Below, in pieces: positions 1 through 13,362 of a DNA stretch of 64,000 bases. Numbering within the stretch: position 1 is the first letter of the stretch; each line of letters starts with the position of its first letter. This DNA is from Chytriomyces cf. hyalinus JEL632. Taxonomy: Eukaryota; Chytridiomycota; Chytridiomycetes; Chytridiales; Chytriomycetaceae. The notes below the pieces were generated by a model. The model saw only the letters and a list, made by a program, of their open reading frames with translations, searched no databases and had not been told where the DNA came from. The position numbers and the translations under genes are program-made. The DNA lies in contig JAIWWG010000026.1 in NCBI GenBank assembly GCA_025435555.1, forward strand, positions 186,001 to 250,000, given 5' to 3'.

Positions 1-413
1 AAAAGAGAGGTGGGTCCTCTCCTCCCAATCCGCCATCTTGTCCCTTTCCCTTGCCTGCAAGCGCGTTTGCATGACACGACTTGTTCCTTCGCCTTCCTCT
101 TCAACTCCTCTCCCACTGCTAAAGTTCCCCAGCCCCACAATTTCCTGCGTCTGTTGTCCGTCCATGCTGATCCGTCACTTGTGTCTTATCAACAGCATCT
201 TGATCATACGAGAACACAACTTGATAAACGACGACAACAGTAAGTAACTCAACTCTCTTTCCATTTCATTCTCCGCCTCTCTTCTTCAGTTTCTTCCAAA
301 TGCGCTGATCCACATGACAAGATATCTCTGCTGAACTTCCGTGTATCAATCCACCAATTGTTTCCATACACTATCTCTGCTGTACTAACAAGTACGTTTG
401 CAACCAGAATTTG
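1..413 (+). repeat. 5' module of the kinase-relic family (copy 1)
   Basis: This pyrimidine-rich stretch upstream of the first kinase relic recurs twice elsewhere. Positions about 25-175 match 27,340-27,480 on the plus strand and, inverted, 61,870-61,690. Shared landmarks are a 'ttgcctgcaa(g/a)cgcgtt' block, a run of 'ccttcctc' and 'ttgtcc(g/a)tccatgctga'. The part from about 270 to 413 matches plus-strand 61,240-61,390, with 'tgctgcactaacaagta' against 'tgctgtactaacaagta' as the best anchor. Short ORFs through it are not conserved in frame between copies, so I read it as a repeated 5' untranslated or promoter segment rather than coding DNA. The stretch may continue left of the window. Confidence 0.55.
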
Positions 414-1660
414 ATGTACAAGATGAACAACTGCATTCAAATCCTGGCCATCATTGCTGAGCAGGCCAAGACTTCCAAAGAGTTGGCTGAGAAACTGGCC
501 CAGCTGTCAAACACCTCACAAGCCTTGGCGGAGTTGGACCAGCAACTCAAGACGCTCGTTTTGAAGGTAAGCAAAGAAAACAATCGTCGTTGCCAGCGAC
601 ACTAATATTACTTGACCACAGCGCGTTTCTTCCGGTGAGCCGCACCAAGTTAAAAAATTCACCGACGAGCCGGGATCCCAGGCCAAGGATGGCACAAACC
701 AAGTCGCTGCTTCCATCCCTGTGATGGCCCAAGCCCAACGCGTTCCACCAGCTTTTCCGTTGGACGACGAAATTCAAGAAACTGAGGAAGAGCTGCTCAA
801 ACGCAAGACCTTCGCAGAAAAGTTTTATATGTGGCGAGCAAGCGCCGGCGACTGTTTAACCGCCTTCCTCCAGCCTCGCTCCAACAATAGTGAAAGCATC
901 CACCACATTATCAAAGGCAACACCGGTAATGTGACTGTTGAAGCCAATGTACCTCAAGAACCGCAGTCTCGCAAGACTGTGATCAATGCCCTCAACAAAT
1001 GTGGAACCACTTCGGTCGATCGTGCTACACCAGAAAGGCCCAGTTCGGATGTCAGGCCCATGGCGCCAACGCCCGCGCCAAAGCTTGCTCATCACATGTT
1101 CAAAAGGAAAGTCCCAGAGGTGGTCATTCCCAAAACTCAGCGCGAGTTCTTTAAACAATGTCAGGGAACGGCACGCTACACAAGCCCAAACATTGTGCGA
1201 AAGGAATCATATGCCCATCAGGAGGCCGCATAAGGTGAGTGTTTTTTGTTGTGTACCTTGTCAATTGGAAAATGGACTCATGCACAAAAACCCAAAAAGG
1301 GCGTAGGGTGCCATTCTTTACGCGATGGTCGTTGGAGACAACCCGTTCCACAAACAAGCCGAAATTTTGGACGGTACCGTGAGAATGCCTCACGGATATC
1401 CGACAAGCATTATCACGGAGGTAAAATCCAATCCGTGACCAACCAAATGCTGCACGCAAATTAATCTCGCATTTTTACACATGAGGTTGTAGAGTTTTAT
1501 CCAGATTCAAGTTTAACCAATGACAAGGTTACTCTTTGATCAATTACCGTGTGGGGATTCTCAAATATTTTGTCGAGACAGCTTCTGGAGCATTTCTTGG
1601 TTTAAAAGTGAGGCAGACTCCTACCAACGTTCATATCATTCCTCAAAAACCGCCGTGTGA
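414..1660 (+). pseudogene. decayed PASK/CAMK-like protein kinase relic (copy K0)
   Basis: Exon 414-566 joins exon 622-1233 in phase 0 (donor GTAAGC, acceptor CACAG) and stays open for about 254 codons. It starts with a helical heptad-like region (NNCIQILAIIAEQ.., KELAEKLAQL), followed by a linker with one copy of the NKCG repeat that is tandem in the copy at 60.5-60.9 kb. Near residue 220 it enters a kinase activation segment (IPKTQREFF, then GTARYTSPNIVRKESY), but nothing of the ATP-binding lobe, HRD loop or DFG motif precedes it. The frame meets TAA at 1231, just before a GTGAGT donor, where sister copies have an EMW codon run. Beyond it are recognisable C-lobe pieces: GAILYAMVVGDNPFHKQAEI near 1,307-1,366, EFYPDSSLTNDK near 1,494, and a C-terminal block ending near 1,660 with indels. 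I read this as a pseudogene. A short truncated protein of 254 residues remains possible. Confidence 0.6.
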
Positions 1661-2017
1661 AGTGTGGTCAGGCAATGGTAACATTTTCCCATTCATTCAA
1701 ACAAATCGCGCTTACTTTCTCGTTTATTTTAATAAATGGAGTGTGGATTGTTTGTTATCATTCAGCCTGCCGCTGTCGAGTAACATTGAGATCAATAAGA
1801 AACAGCCGTTGCAGACAACTTTTTGTTGGTTTATCGTTCAAACTCGGCTTTAATACACCGCACGTTCTTATCTTGCTTGTGCAATATCCAACATTTTTAT
1901 TAAGAGACAAGTCCAACAAAACGAAAACACCGTCCAAAGAGTCCCTTTCAAACCAAACCCGCACAAGACGGGTCCTTTTGAGTATCAATTTTTGCGTATC
2001 CATCCCGGAACTCAAAA
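1661..2017. other. intergenic gap between convergent kinase relic and UDP-glucose epimerase
   Basis: No gene is visible. The stretch lies between the 3' ends of two converging loci. Short overlapping ORFs here have no recognisable domain and look like chance. Confidence 0.5.
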
Positions 2018-3976
<1,959 letters not shown>

Positions 3977-6900
3977 TCAACGTTTCGAACCGCCAAGGCT
4001 CCAAACAGGCTTTTTAGTTTTTACAGTATTCGATCCAGCTGTACCACTTAATGCAAGCGGGTCCGATGCAGCTCCGCCGGAACCTCTCCGCCGAGAAACT
4101 CCTGAAGGGTCCAAGGCACTTGGACCCGATCCAGATTGCAAAGACATTTGATAAAATGCTGCATCATTCGATTGCTTCCCCATAGACGCGTCAGTCATTT
4201 GAGGTGTCAACGGTCGTCCGGATGCACTGGGCGTCAAGTCCGTCTCCGTTTCTATCATGGCCGTAGAAACATTGCTGCCAGCTGCAGATTCGTTCACAGA
4301 CATGGATGCTCCCATGGAAATGGAACGAGATAACCTGTTCGATTGGCCAGAGCTTGTTACATTCGTTGAGAGCGTGTTTGCACGGCGTTTCGAAGATGTC
4401 ACAGAATTGGACCTGGCACCTGAAGTTTTTTGAGTTTTTTGAGCATTCCTCGATTAATGCGAATCAATGGATTTACCAGTTCTTCGACTACGCTCATGTC
4501 GATTCTGAACATTTCGAAAATGCACGAGCAGCTCCGACCATTTCAATCCTAACGGCTCAGATTGAGGTTTCAACCTGGAAGCAAATATCAGTATGAGGGA
4601 TACCACAGATAGCAAAGTCATCCAATTATACTTTTTCGCGCTTCCCGGAAGAGGCGCAGCACCCCCAATCCCACTTCCAACACCCGCACCTACAGCCCCC
4701 GGAGCCAGTCCATACAACATGACCATATTCCCTACACTATTCAACCGATTCCTCAACGTTGCAAACGCCGAGCTTTGCGGCAACAACATTAAAATCCCGT
4801 ACAGCGTCTTATACAGGAACGGATACCGCTCCGGTTCAAGCAGCTGTAACCGCAGATATGTAAACACGGGGCTTTCAATCAGTTGCACGAGTTTGTCGAC
4901 TTGAATGAGGAATTGGACCGTGATTTCGAGGTCGGCAAATGTTTGGAGGAGAGTGGAGGCATGTTCGTATGCTTGGGAGAGGAGGCAGAGACAGAATGTT
5001 GAGACTGGATTGTGGCACCAGCTCCGATAGAGCACGGCAAAGAGCAGTAAGCCGTCCTAATGCGTTTCTCGAGTTAATCGCGAGGTTTTTGCAATCTAGC
5101 AATTCCAGGTTACCCTCGAATCCAGATTTTTAAGACGCCGCCGCAGATCCGACAGTTCAGGAGCAGTCACGAGAATAATATTCAATGTTTGGATCATTAA
5201 ACTGGCAAACTCCAAATCCTAGTGCAAAAAACGATCAGCATCTCTTCAACGAAACAGACGCGTTTGCAAGCTATTACCTCCTCCCTTTCCAAAATTTCAG
5301 CAAATACACGAAACATGCGTTCTGGATTCAATGACAAGCACAAATGCCGAATAATAAGAGACCCGCGAGACTCAAGAAGCCGCTTGTTGGATGCAAACAG
5401 GTCCAACAAGTTGAGAAGGAATCGTGTGAAATAGTCGTCATCTGAAGTCATTGATATCTGGGCAAGTAATTGCAAGTCCTTTTTGACAACCTGGGTTTGA
5501 ATGATGACAGGTCAATCAATCGTACAAGTGACATGCAATCATGGGTTCATACTTCTTCAGAAGTGTCAGACAATAAGCGCAACAGCGCTTGAAAAGTAAC
5601 GTCATCTGAATCAATCACCTTCGAAAAAAAAAAAAAGAGGAAAAACACAAACATCATTCAGCACCCATGACATACAATACGATTCTAAATAAATAGTGAC
5701 TCACTTTTTTGGGCGCCTTTTTATGCAACATTGCAAGCCATTCCATACTCGCTACCCTCGTCTCCTCACTCTCATCTTGAAACTGTTTCGTCAAAGCATC
5801 CACCGCACTCTTGACCTCAAAACCGCCCCCTACATCAACTCCAGGACTCCCGCCAGCACCAGCACCAGCACCACCCCCCTCAGAACCCAAATACAACACA
5901 CCCGCACTACCATACCCAAGAACCACACCAAACTCTGCAACAAGTTTAAACAACGCTGCATTCGCTTCAACAGCAATATTTCGAATCGGAGTGACATGAT
6001 GTGCCAGACACGGTAAAATTGATGCAACAAGTTCCGGTGTGAATGGAATCATGACGCGTTGAACGAGGGCGAGGAGTTGATGGATCCATCGTAACGCTGT
6101 TGCCTGAGTTTCCTCGTCTGAAGAAGAAACGTGCGGGGTCAAGATGAACACGATTTTACCAATGTCCAAGACAACATTGGCGCCATTTTGGTAGGAGGGG
6201 GGTTGGAAGGGTGGTGGGGCTGCTGTGGATGTGGATGATTTCATTGGGTACTGTGTATGAGTTTTGGTGTTGGGAGATTGCTTGTTGCTCATGATGGACG
6301 ATGTGGATGTTGATTGCGTGAGAACGGCGGTTGCATTGGATTTCGATGGCTTTGAAGTAGTGTCGACAAAGAAGCTGCTTGCAAGGGAAAGTGTGCTTGC
6401 AGGTCGACGCATCGCATCGTCATCGTGCTCTTGAGAAGCGAGTTGGTACGGGTGAGGAGGTGGGTTGAGCACGCCTGCAGTGGGTGCACTGATAACGGAT
6501 GCGGTTTTCCTTTGCGCGCTGGTTTCGTCTTCATCACCACTATGTTTTGAGGCTGACGATATGGAAGAATTGCTACTCGAACTGCTGTTTGCACGATTTC
6601 GAGTGTTCAAATCGACGATTCCTGAAAAGCTGGGAGTTGAGCTGATGGATCGCTTTCCAATTACATTCAAAACGCCTTGCTCCTTTTGAACTTGAACGAC
6701 ATCATGAATTTCCTTCAAGAATTCTCCGAGCAAATTGAGAGCCGCCGTGCGAACATCCAAATTTGGGTCACTGAGATAATTGAAAAGCCCGTCGAGAAAT
6801 TCGGGTAAATACGCAACAAGTTCCAAATACGGAATCGAATCCAAAGTCGTGATCCATTGTATCAGGTACATGCGCGTGAATGGGTTCAGTGTTTTAATTC

Positions 6901-7755
6901 TCTCAGAGAGTAATGGAATGAATCTGGGGAAATTGAACGTTGTTGGAAGCATTTCTGGGAGGAGAGATAGTGATCCAGGTGCTGCGGGGAATGCAGGCTC
7001 AGAGGGTGGGCGTGAATTTTGGGATGAGGGAAGCTGCTGCTGCTGATCCAAGTGTTGCTGAGAATAGTAACTGGCATACTCGCACACGATATCCTTGACA
7101 AGTCTGTCGAGTAGCTCGGCGCCATTTTTCACGGAAGGATCTGTATCTGCGACAAGCTGATTGATGTTGATGAGGAAATTGCGAAACACATTCAAAGGGG
7201 AACCAAGGGAATTACCCGCGACAGCGCATCCAAGATCTCGTTGAAAAAGCGTAGAATATGCCGCCTCGCAACTTTTCCGACATTGTACATGGACTCACAC
7301 GCGTAATATCGCACACGTGTGTCTGGGTCTGAGAAGCACGACAGAATGGGCGGCACAAGCACATCCAGACGAAGCGCAAGTTCATCGACACCAAGGGCAA
7401 TAGCGACGGCTTCAGAGAGTGATAGGAGAAGAAGTTGATAGAAGATGAATAGAAGAGTGAGATGAAGCAGAGTGAACTCACCCGCAAGGGCAATCAGCCC
7501 CCCGTTTCTGGCATTGGGCAGGGTCGAGTATGCAAAATCGCCTACAATTGCTTGTATGATGCGGTCAACTTTGGTCGTGTTGTTGACCACGAGCGCCTCT
7601 CTCACGAGTCTGGTTCGAGTTCAAGGTAAATTTCACACGTCCAACACCGGCGAATAGTTCAGGTACCGCTCGATCTCGAGGGCTGCTGTCTTGCGCTTGT
7701 CGTAAAGCTTCTCCTGCAGTTGCCGGCTGAGAGCGACGCCAAGCACTTCACTCAT
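3977..7755 (-). CDS. VAC14: Vac14-like scaffold of the PIKfyve/Fab1 kinase complex
   Basis: HEAT-repeat scaffold that, with Fab1/PIKfyve and Fig4, makes PI(3,5)P2 on vacuolar/endosomal membranes. The start at 7755 reads [20 protein letters not shown], then [10 protein letters not shown] and [17 protein letters not shown], matching the Vac14 N terminus. A long exon follows (5654-7195) with [20 protein letters not shown]-type HEAT repeats and [21 protein letters not shown] Ser/Thr/Asn-rich insertion sits in the middle (about 6,230-6,660). Further on come [20 protein letters not shown] and the Fig4-binding domain ([57 protein letters not shown]). A Ser/Gly-rich tail of about 140 residues (3,977-4,402) extends beyond the usual end. 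The product is about 1,050 residues, longer than yeast (about 880) or human (about 780) because of the insertion and tail. Internal exon borders are approximate. Confidence 0.93.
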
Positions 7756-7931
7756 TTACAGGCGACTGTTTTTTTCAAGGAAACACAAGTCACTTCGCGT
7801 GCGAACAGTTCGAAAAACAGAGATGATGGGATAAGAGCAGGACAAACTGGCCGCCTTTTATTTATCGAGCCTGAATTGCATTCACTACCACCCGAAACGA
7901 GGTGGGGAGTAACGCACAGCGATCAAACAGA

Positions 7932-8407
7932 TCAGTCAAAGAGACCGAAGCCCATGTCATCGTCAGACTCTTCCTTCTCTTCCTTCTTCTCCTCCTTCTT
8001 TCCGGCAGCAGCGGCAGCTGGGGCAGCCTCGGTGGCAGCAGCAACTGGGCCAGCGGCGGCACCTCCAGAGCCGGATCCGACGGCAAAGAGGAAGGAACCA
8101 ACGTCCTTTCCTTCGAGGGCCTTGGCAAAGAGAGATGGCCAGATGGACTCGATTTCGATTCCAGCGGAAGCGATCAGAGTGTTAAGCTTGTCGGCCTGGG
8201 GAATTCGAAGTTCGAGGTTTAGTGACCGAGATTTCGACATGTCCGTTTATATTGCAAGTGTCCATCCCCATGCGGCCGCCATCGACAGACACGATCCGTC
8301 CAGCTCATTCGATATACGCAGCAGATACTCACAGTGATTTCGAGGCCGTCATCGTGCAGGATGAGTGCAGAGTAGACCATTGCGGCCTCAGAGGTGGTGA
8401 GAGACAT
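7932..8407 (-). CDS. 60S acidic ribosomal stalk protein P1
   Basis: Component of the ribosomal stalk that recruits translational GTPases, acting as P1/P2 dimers on P0. Exon 8333-8407 encodes [20 protein letters not shown] to LEIT. A GTGAGT..CCCAG intron follows. Exon 7932-8195 encodes [20 protein letters not shown], then [20 protein letters not shown], an Ala/Gly hinge, a charged [11 protein letters not shown] run and the C-terminal [11 protein letters not shown] tail that binds elongation factors. The product is 112 residues, the family's usual size. An intron also ends 13 bases before the ATG (TTCTTCAG|AATTT), so the 5' leader is probably spliced. The reading frame is open upstream through that intron, but splicing it would break the frame, so the start is this ATG. 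Confidence 0.96.
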
Positions 8408-8477
8408 TTTGCAATTAAATTCTGAAGAACAATATCGATATGATGATCGAAACAAGCAAGTCAAACGTACTGCCACA

Positions 8478-8967
8478 TGCATGTCTGTCAAATACGCATG
8501 GGTAGGATCGACGAGGAATCGAAGTCTTCTTTCTTGATCTTCAGTCGGACCTGCCTTGATGAGTGTGTGTGTGATCCCAATCGAGGATATATGATGCGCA
8601 TCCGACACATTTTTGATTGTCCAACCCGAACTTGGCTGGCTGAGTTGCCGCATCATAAGGGGGGTGGGGTCGGCACTATTGCAGCTGTAACAGTCAGAGT
8701 GGAAGACAGCCTGCGCGCTCTTTTTAGAACGAAAAACAAGGCATGTCTTGCGTTTGCTTACGGATCCCATATGAATCTGTTGATCTGTTGACGGGCTTCT
8801 TGCGCATTGGTTTCCTTTGCATGCATTGGGATCTGAAACAAAACATCAAAAAGTTTCAGCATAAAAGAGACTCAGGCGTATCCTGACTTGACAAGGTTGG
8901 GCGACAGCACAATTTTTTGATACCAGAACAAAGTAAAATTTTCACAAAATACCCAAAACTGTGGCAT
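8478..8967 (-). CDS. small unrecognised spliced protein upstream of ribosomal P1
   Basis: I do not recognise this product. Three segments join in one frame on the minus strand. The first, from ATG 8967, reads MPQFWVFCENFTLFWYQKIV and SPNL. The second, after a TTTCAG acceptor, reads IPMHAKETNAQEARQQINRF and IWDP. The third, after a GTAAGC..TTACAG intron, reads CNSADPTPLMMRQLSQPSSG, TIKNVSDAHHIS and LRFLVDPTHAYLTDMHVA. In-frame joining across two introns argues for coding. The first donor (GTCAAG) is weak, and the start could instead be MHAKETN. The last segment runs into a GTACGT donor whose acceptor lies just before the P1 start codon. The chain may therefore be the spliced 5' leader or an upstream ORF of the P1 transcript rather than a separate gene. 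Confidence 0.3.
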
Positions 8968-10202
8968 TTGCCGACCATTCCATTCCATTTCCACGAGAAC
9001 GGGGGACGGTTTGGGGCTAAAGATCCAAATTCGCTCCTTTTATTCGTACTACAATCCTGGCATCAGCAAGATCATCAGTGCGAGTGTTGAACCTTGCCCG
9101 TTCCCGCAAAAGCCTGCACGAAACTACACAAGCTCGTCAGTGGGAACTATCGGGTGTTGAACCGTGCGTGTCCCGAAAAACATGAAACTAAGCAGTGTTT
9201 TTCTGCTCCCCAAACAATGGACTTGAATCCGACTAAGACGCTGCCGTTAAACACATCACCAATGATTCTCAAGGACAATGCCCTTGTTCGACAATGTGGC
9301 AAAATTGCATCTTCTCATGTGCTCATTAAACTTCAGGGTCCCTTCCCACTCCCAACATGCAATCTCCTATAAAAAGCTGATGCATCTCTGAGATGAACTC
9401 AGGTCTTTTAACAGCATCAGCACTCATTCAACCCCAGAGTAACCCCATCAGAGCCATCTTGCAAGGCCCATCACAAACAAAGGCAGCTCCAAATGTTTGC
9501 AAAAGACCAAAGTACAAGGAGCCAAAAGATACAGACCAATCAGATTATGGGAACATCCGCCGACGCGTATTCATTCATCTTCAAAAAAAAGTGCGTTACT
9601 CATCAACAATTCTATCCTACTTTCTTAATGTGAACCTCAATTTGATTCTATTTATATATTGGTAGATTGTATCACAATGCCAAAAACAACATGCAACAAA
9701 CATAATGGAGGGGAGTGAGGGCGTATTGTTAACAAAAGATCAATGTATCGACTTGATCATCTCAGTGGCTTTGGATGGTCGAGTTGTTGATGGATGCTGT
9801 GCTACTCAAAGCATGGCAGAATGCGAAAGGATGGTAACGTGAGATTGGAGGCTGAAGAAGGCGCGACTTGTGAGCACTGTGGTGTTTCGGTTATTTTGAA
9901 AGCTTGTCAGGACAGTCAGGTGATAGACGATATATATTAGCAGCTTTAATGTGTGGAACTTTTTTTTTTCCAAATAGGGATCTGTGGATAGGCTGAAGGA
10001 TGGAGGGCATTTTGCGGATGGAACAAGTAGCAGTGTGTAGTTGTCTCTTTTGCCAGAAGTGCTTCTCTTTGGTTTTGTTAACCTTTTCTAACAGTGACTG
10101 TAGAATTTTCAACAAGCTTTCCAACACAGAATGCATCAATTTAGTCAACTCGTTTCTCTCTTTTACTTTGGAATGGTTGCTGTTGTTCATGAAATAATAT
10201 TT
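8968..10202. other. 1.2 kb gap with no convincing gene
   Basis: The longest ORFs (90-99 codons on both strands) have no domain, overlap each other and are A/T-rich. An imperfect direct repeat, '(g/c)gtgttgaacc' followed by 'cccg(c/a)aaaa', occurs near 9,080 and 9,152. The minus-strand ORF at 9,891-10,190 lies where the HSP20 3' untranslated region should be. Confidence 0.4.
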
Positions 10203-10816
10203 TTATTCAATTTGGACGCGCTTTCCTTCAAACTCGCGTTTCCCGACATCCACTCGCAACACTCCGTTCTCCAGCTTGGCTTTCAAATCTGTCAAATCCG
10301 CATTTTTGGGCAGAGCAATACGTGTATCTACGCTTCTTTCCCGCTTTCCGCGTGTACCGTCTCCGTCCAACTTTCCTTTCAAAATAACAACGCTTTCGTG
10401 TTCATTGACACTGAGAAGTACATCTTCCTTGTTGAAGCCTGGTACATCGATTTCCAGACTCACGCGCCCGTTTTCAAGGTTTGTGGACGTGACATCAGGC
10501 GTGTTGTTTAAGCTTTCGAAACGGTTGCGGCGGTTTTCCTTGCGACGTTGGCAGGCATCGTGTAGCCATCTTCGAACTTTCGGAGTTGCTTCTTCGGCAG
10601 AATTGATGACGCTGCTGTTGGTTTCGAAATTTTGTTGGTGATTAGATTTCAATTTGGGGATCAAATTTCAGGATCTTCATACCTTGCCGTATCCTCAATG
10701 GACATGTGCTTGTAATGGTTGAAAAAATTGGACTGGCCGCCGTGGTACGTCTTGTGAACCCAATCGATTGCGTAGGCGGTGATTCCGACCTTGACCATGA
10801 AACTGAAGAGACCCAT
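10203..10816 (-). CDS. small heat-shock protein (Hsp20/alpha-crystallin)
   Basis: ATP-independent holdase chaperone. Exon 1 (10683-10816) begins MGLFSFMVKVGITAYAIDWV. This short hydrophobic start could serve as a membrane or organelle signal, which is unusual for the family. A GTATGA..CAACAG intron follows. Exon 2 (10203-10614) carries a charged linker and an alpha-crystallin domain: SLEIDVPGFNKEDVLLSV near the first strands and the signature LKAKLENGVLRVDVGK in place of the usual ENGVL motif, ending KREFEGKRVQIE. There is no classic IXI tail, though VQI is close. The product is about 180 residues. It stands alone, with a 430-base upstream gap. Confidence 0.9.
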
Positions 10817-11250
10817 TTTCTTTGTGTTTTGGTAGTTTGCTTGATTTGCTTGGTTGTTTTGATGCTGGTTGTGGTGCTGACAAGGGTCCCTTTTATGGAC
10901 TTTGGGGTTATTGGTCCATACGTGGTTAATTTTTAACGTGGGTTCAAAATGAACGAAATGTCACTTTCCATCGACGACGTGGCTCTGACGTAAATCAGCG
11001 CCATGTCACAACTCGTGATATCACTTCCCCCAATCTCTGAATACTCGATTGCTCAGCCAACGCCATGCATCGATACCACGATCGAAGCAAGCAAGTGTCA
11101 GACTCAGGAATTCGCATGCAAACATTGCCTTGTCAGACGATCCTTGCGCATTCTCATTTGCAACCACAAATCTTAACAGTCACTTTTACTTTTTTCATAC
11201 TTCGGATTCCAACGGATATCCCTTCCAAAAAAATACAAAAAATAGTGTTC
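10817..11250. other. HSP20 upstream region
   Basis: This gap is the HSP20 promoter and the 3' flank of the carboxypeptidase gene. Near 10,945-10,965, read on the minus strand, GAA/TTC pentamer-like units occur (AAAGTGACATTTCGTTC, then TTTTGAAC). They are compatible with a loose heat-shock element but not perfectly spaced. No gene is seen. Confidence 0.3.
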
Positions 11251-13236
11251 TCACTCCATCTCATCGAAATTGCGAATCAATTCGTGGAAAAAGGTGATGG
11301 CAGTCATGTACCCTCTGATTGAGGCGCGTTCATTGACGGTGTGATATCCTTGTCCACCTGGTGCAGGTGCTGTTTGCAAAAACTCGGGTCAGTAAAGAAC
11401 CTTTCGAAAACAACAACACAACAAACCAAATCGCAAAATGTTTTTTGACATTTTCCAGAAATACCGCGTATCCGTATTCCCCGCCATCAACCCAGGAGCA
11501 ACTGTAAAGTTTCTCACTTGCCCCTTCTCAACGGCTCCCTCCCGCTCATACACATGATGAATCGTTCCTTCAACAAGTTTCCACTCTTTACTCGCTGTAG
11601 AACTGATGGGACTTGGTTCTAGTGGAGAATCGGTTGGTTTCGCAAACACGCGTAAAGTTCCAACAGCTGATTCTGAGGTTCGCGTGTGTGTTTTGTTTGC
11701 GTCCAAGAAATCAGTAAATGTAAAGTTGAGATTGAACTGGTTTGCGACGGGTGAAATTGAGCGCAAAATCTGTGCTTGGAATTCTGTGATGGAAGAATCG
11801 ATGGAGATGCGGTTGTTGAGATCGACGGTCACGAGTTCTGGAAGCGCGTTGACCTGGTTCGAGTACCAAATCAGAAAAACATGGGTATCGAGTTGATTCA
11901 TTACCTTTAGTCCTCCCGAAATAATATCGATCGCCTGCGATGAAGCCATTCGATAACGATCCTTCAAAGACTGTGCAGCCAAATACGTCGCAAGCGCCTC
12001 TGAATTCCTCCCAAAATTCTGCAACAATTTACGCACATGTGGGTCGGCATTCGGCGAATGCTCAGCGGTACACGACACTGTTCCAAGATACGGATTCGTG
12101 TCAGTCAACAACACTTTGTACGGATTCGCTTCGAGCGCGTTAATGACTTGGCTCATGAGCCCGATTCCAGTGTGCAATGGTGGGATGGATGAATGGCCGC
12201 CGGGAGTTTCAAGCGTGATGTGGTAATCCATGTATCCCTTTTCTGCGGTGGAGACGACAGCCAGATTGAATCTGTTTTCGGTTGTGAGTGAGTCGAGTCC
12301 TTCGTCGACAACGAGACCCACTTTTCCAGTGAGGCCAAGCGTTTCTTCCATGTACTTTGCAACGAATTGCGCGCCCTGTTTTTGTGGAGAGATTCAGCAA
12401 CCTAAAACTTGCCCACAAAGCTCCAAAGCAACAAAGTTAAATACCTCCGTCCCAGAAATCTCTTCATCGTACCCAAACGCAAGGTACACCGTCTTCCGCG
12501 GCACAAACCCATTCCCAATCAAAACCTCGATCGCCTCCATCGAACCCACAAGCGATGGCTTCGTATCGACAGACCCACGACCCCAAATGGCGTCATTCTC
12601 TTCATCCACAAGTCCAGAAAAGGGTTCATGAATCCACTGCGACAGCGTGTCCGGGAGTACTGGGACAGTGTCCTGGTGCGCCATGAGCACTAACGGCTCG
12701 AGGGATGGGTCTGAGCCTTGCCAGATGTATAAAAGGGCGTATCTTTGGATAATTACTCGTTCAAGGGTTGTATGCAGGAGGGGGAAGGTGGTTTGTAGGT
12801 ATGCATGTAGTTTGGGGAAGCCGTCGTGGATTGGGTCTGGAGAGCCCTCCGGTGGTGGTGGGACTCCACGAGTAGTGTCGAAGGATACTGTAGGGATGCG
12901 AACAGCTCCAGCCAGACGCTGAGTACGAGGTTATCCAAAGTAAATAAAAGTGAATCGACAAACGATCAGTTGAACAGTTACCTCCGCCGCAGCCAACATA
13001 TAAGTTCGATTCTTTGAGAACAAATCAATCCAGTTCGGGTTTCCTGTTAAAGGAACGATGGGACCATTCTGAGTGCACTGGGGTACTTTCGCCGATGGAC
13101 TGTTGGAGTAGTTGGCGGCGACAGACAAGAGAGCAAGAATTGAAGCGCCAATGAAAACAAGCTTCAACTTGTTGTTTCGACTGTTACGCTGTGCGTTGTT
13201 GGGTCCGCCCAGAAGCGAGGCGTTCTCGTCGTCCAT
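11251..13236 (-). CDS. vacuolar carboxypeptidase S-like M20 metallopeptidase
   Basis: Zinc exopeptidase of the M20 family that removes C-terminal residues from peptides in the vacuole lumen. The start MDDENASLLGG at 13236 gives a short cytosolic tail and a signal anchor (KLKLVFIGASILALLSVAAN), the type II topology of yeast Cps1. Zinc and catalytic motifs appear in order: LMAHQDTVPV (H-x-D), WGRGSVDTKPSLVGSMEA (D), YDEEISGTE (EE general base and ligand). The dimerisation-lid motif GGHSSIPP follows. The C terminus reads APGGQGYHTVNERASIRGYM (ligand His in YHTVNE) and FFHELIRNFDEME. There are about five introns. The product is about 560 residues, normal for the family. Confidence 0.93.
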
Positions 13237-13362
13237 TTTCAAATATTTGTAATGAGATCTCGCCTTTCAGAAAGTGATGCATGGAGGCGAAATATCACAG
13301 CAAAGAGAACATTCTAATATCAGCCCATTCTTATATACAGGTTTATCATCTAGTGTTTTATT

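Noticed and set aside
9891-10190. 99-codon minus ORF (Lys-rich)
   Set aside because: Sits directly downstream of the HSP20 stop, where the 3' untranslated region is expected; no domain.
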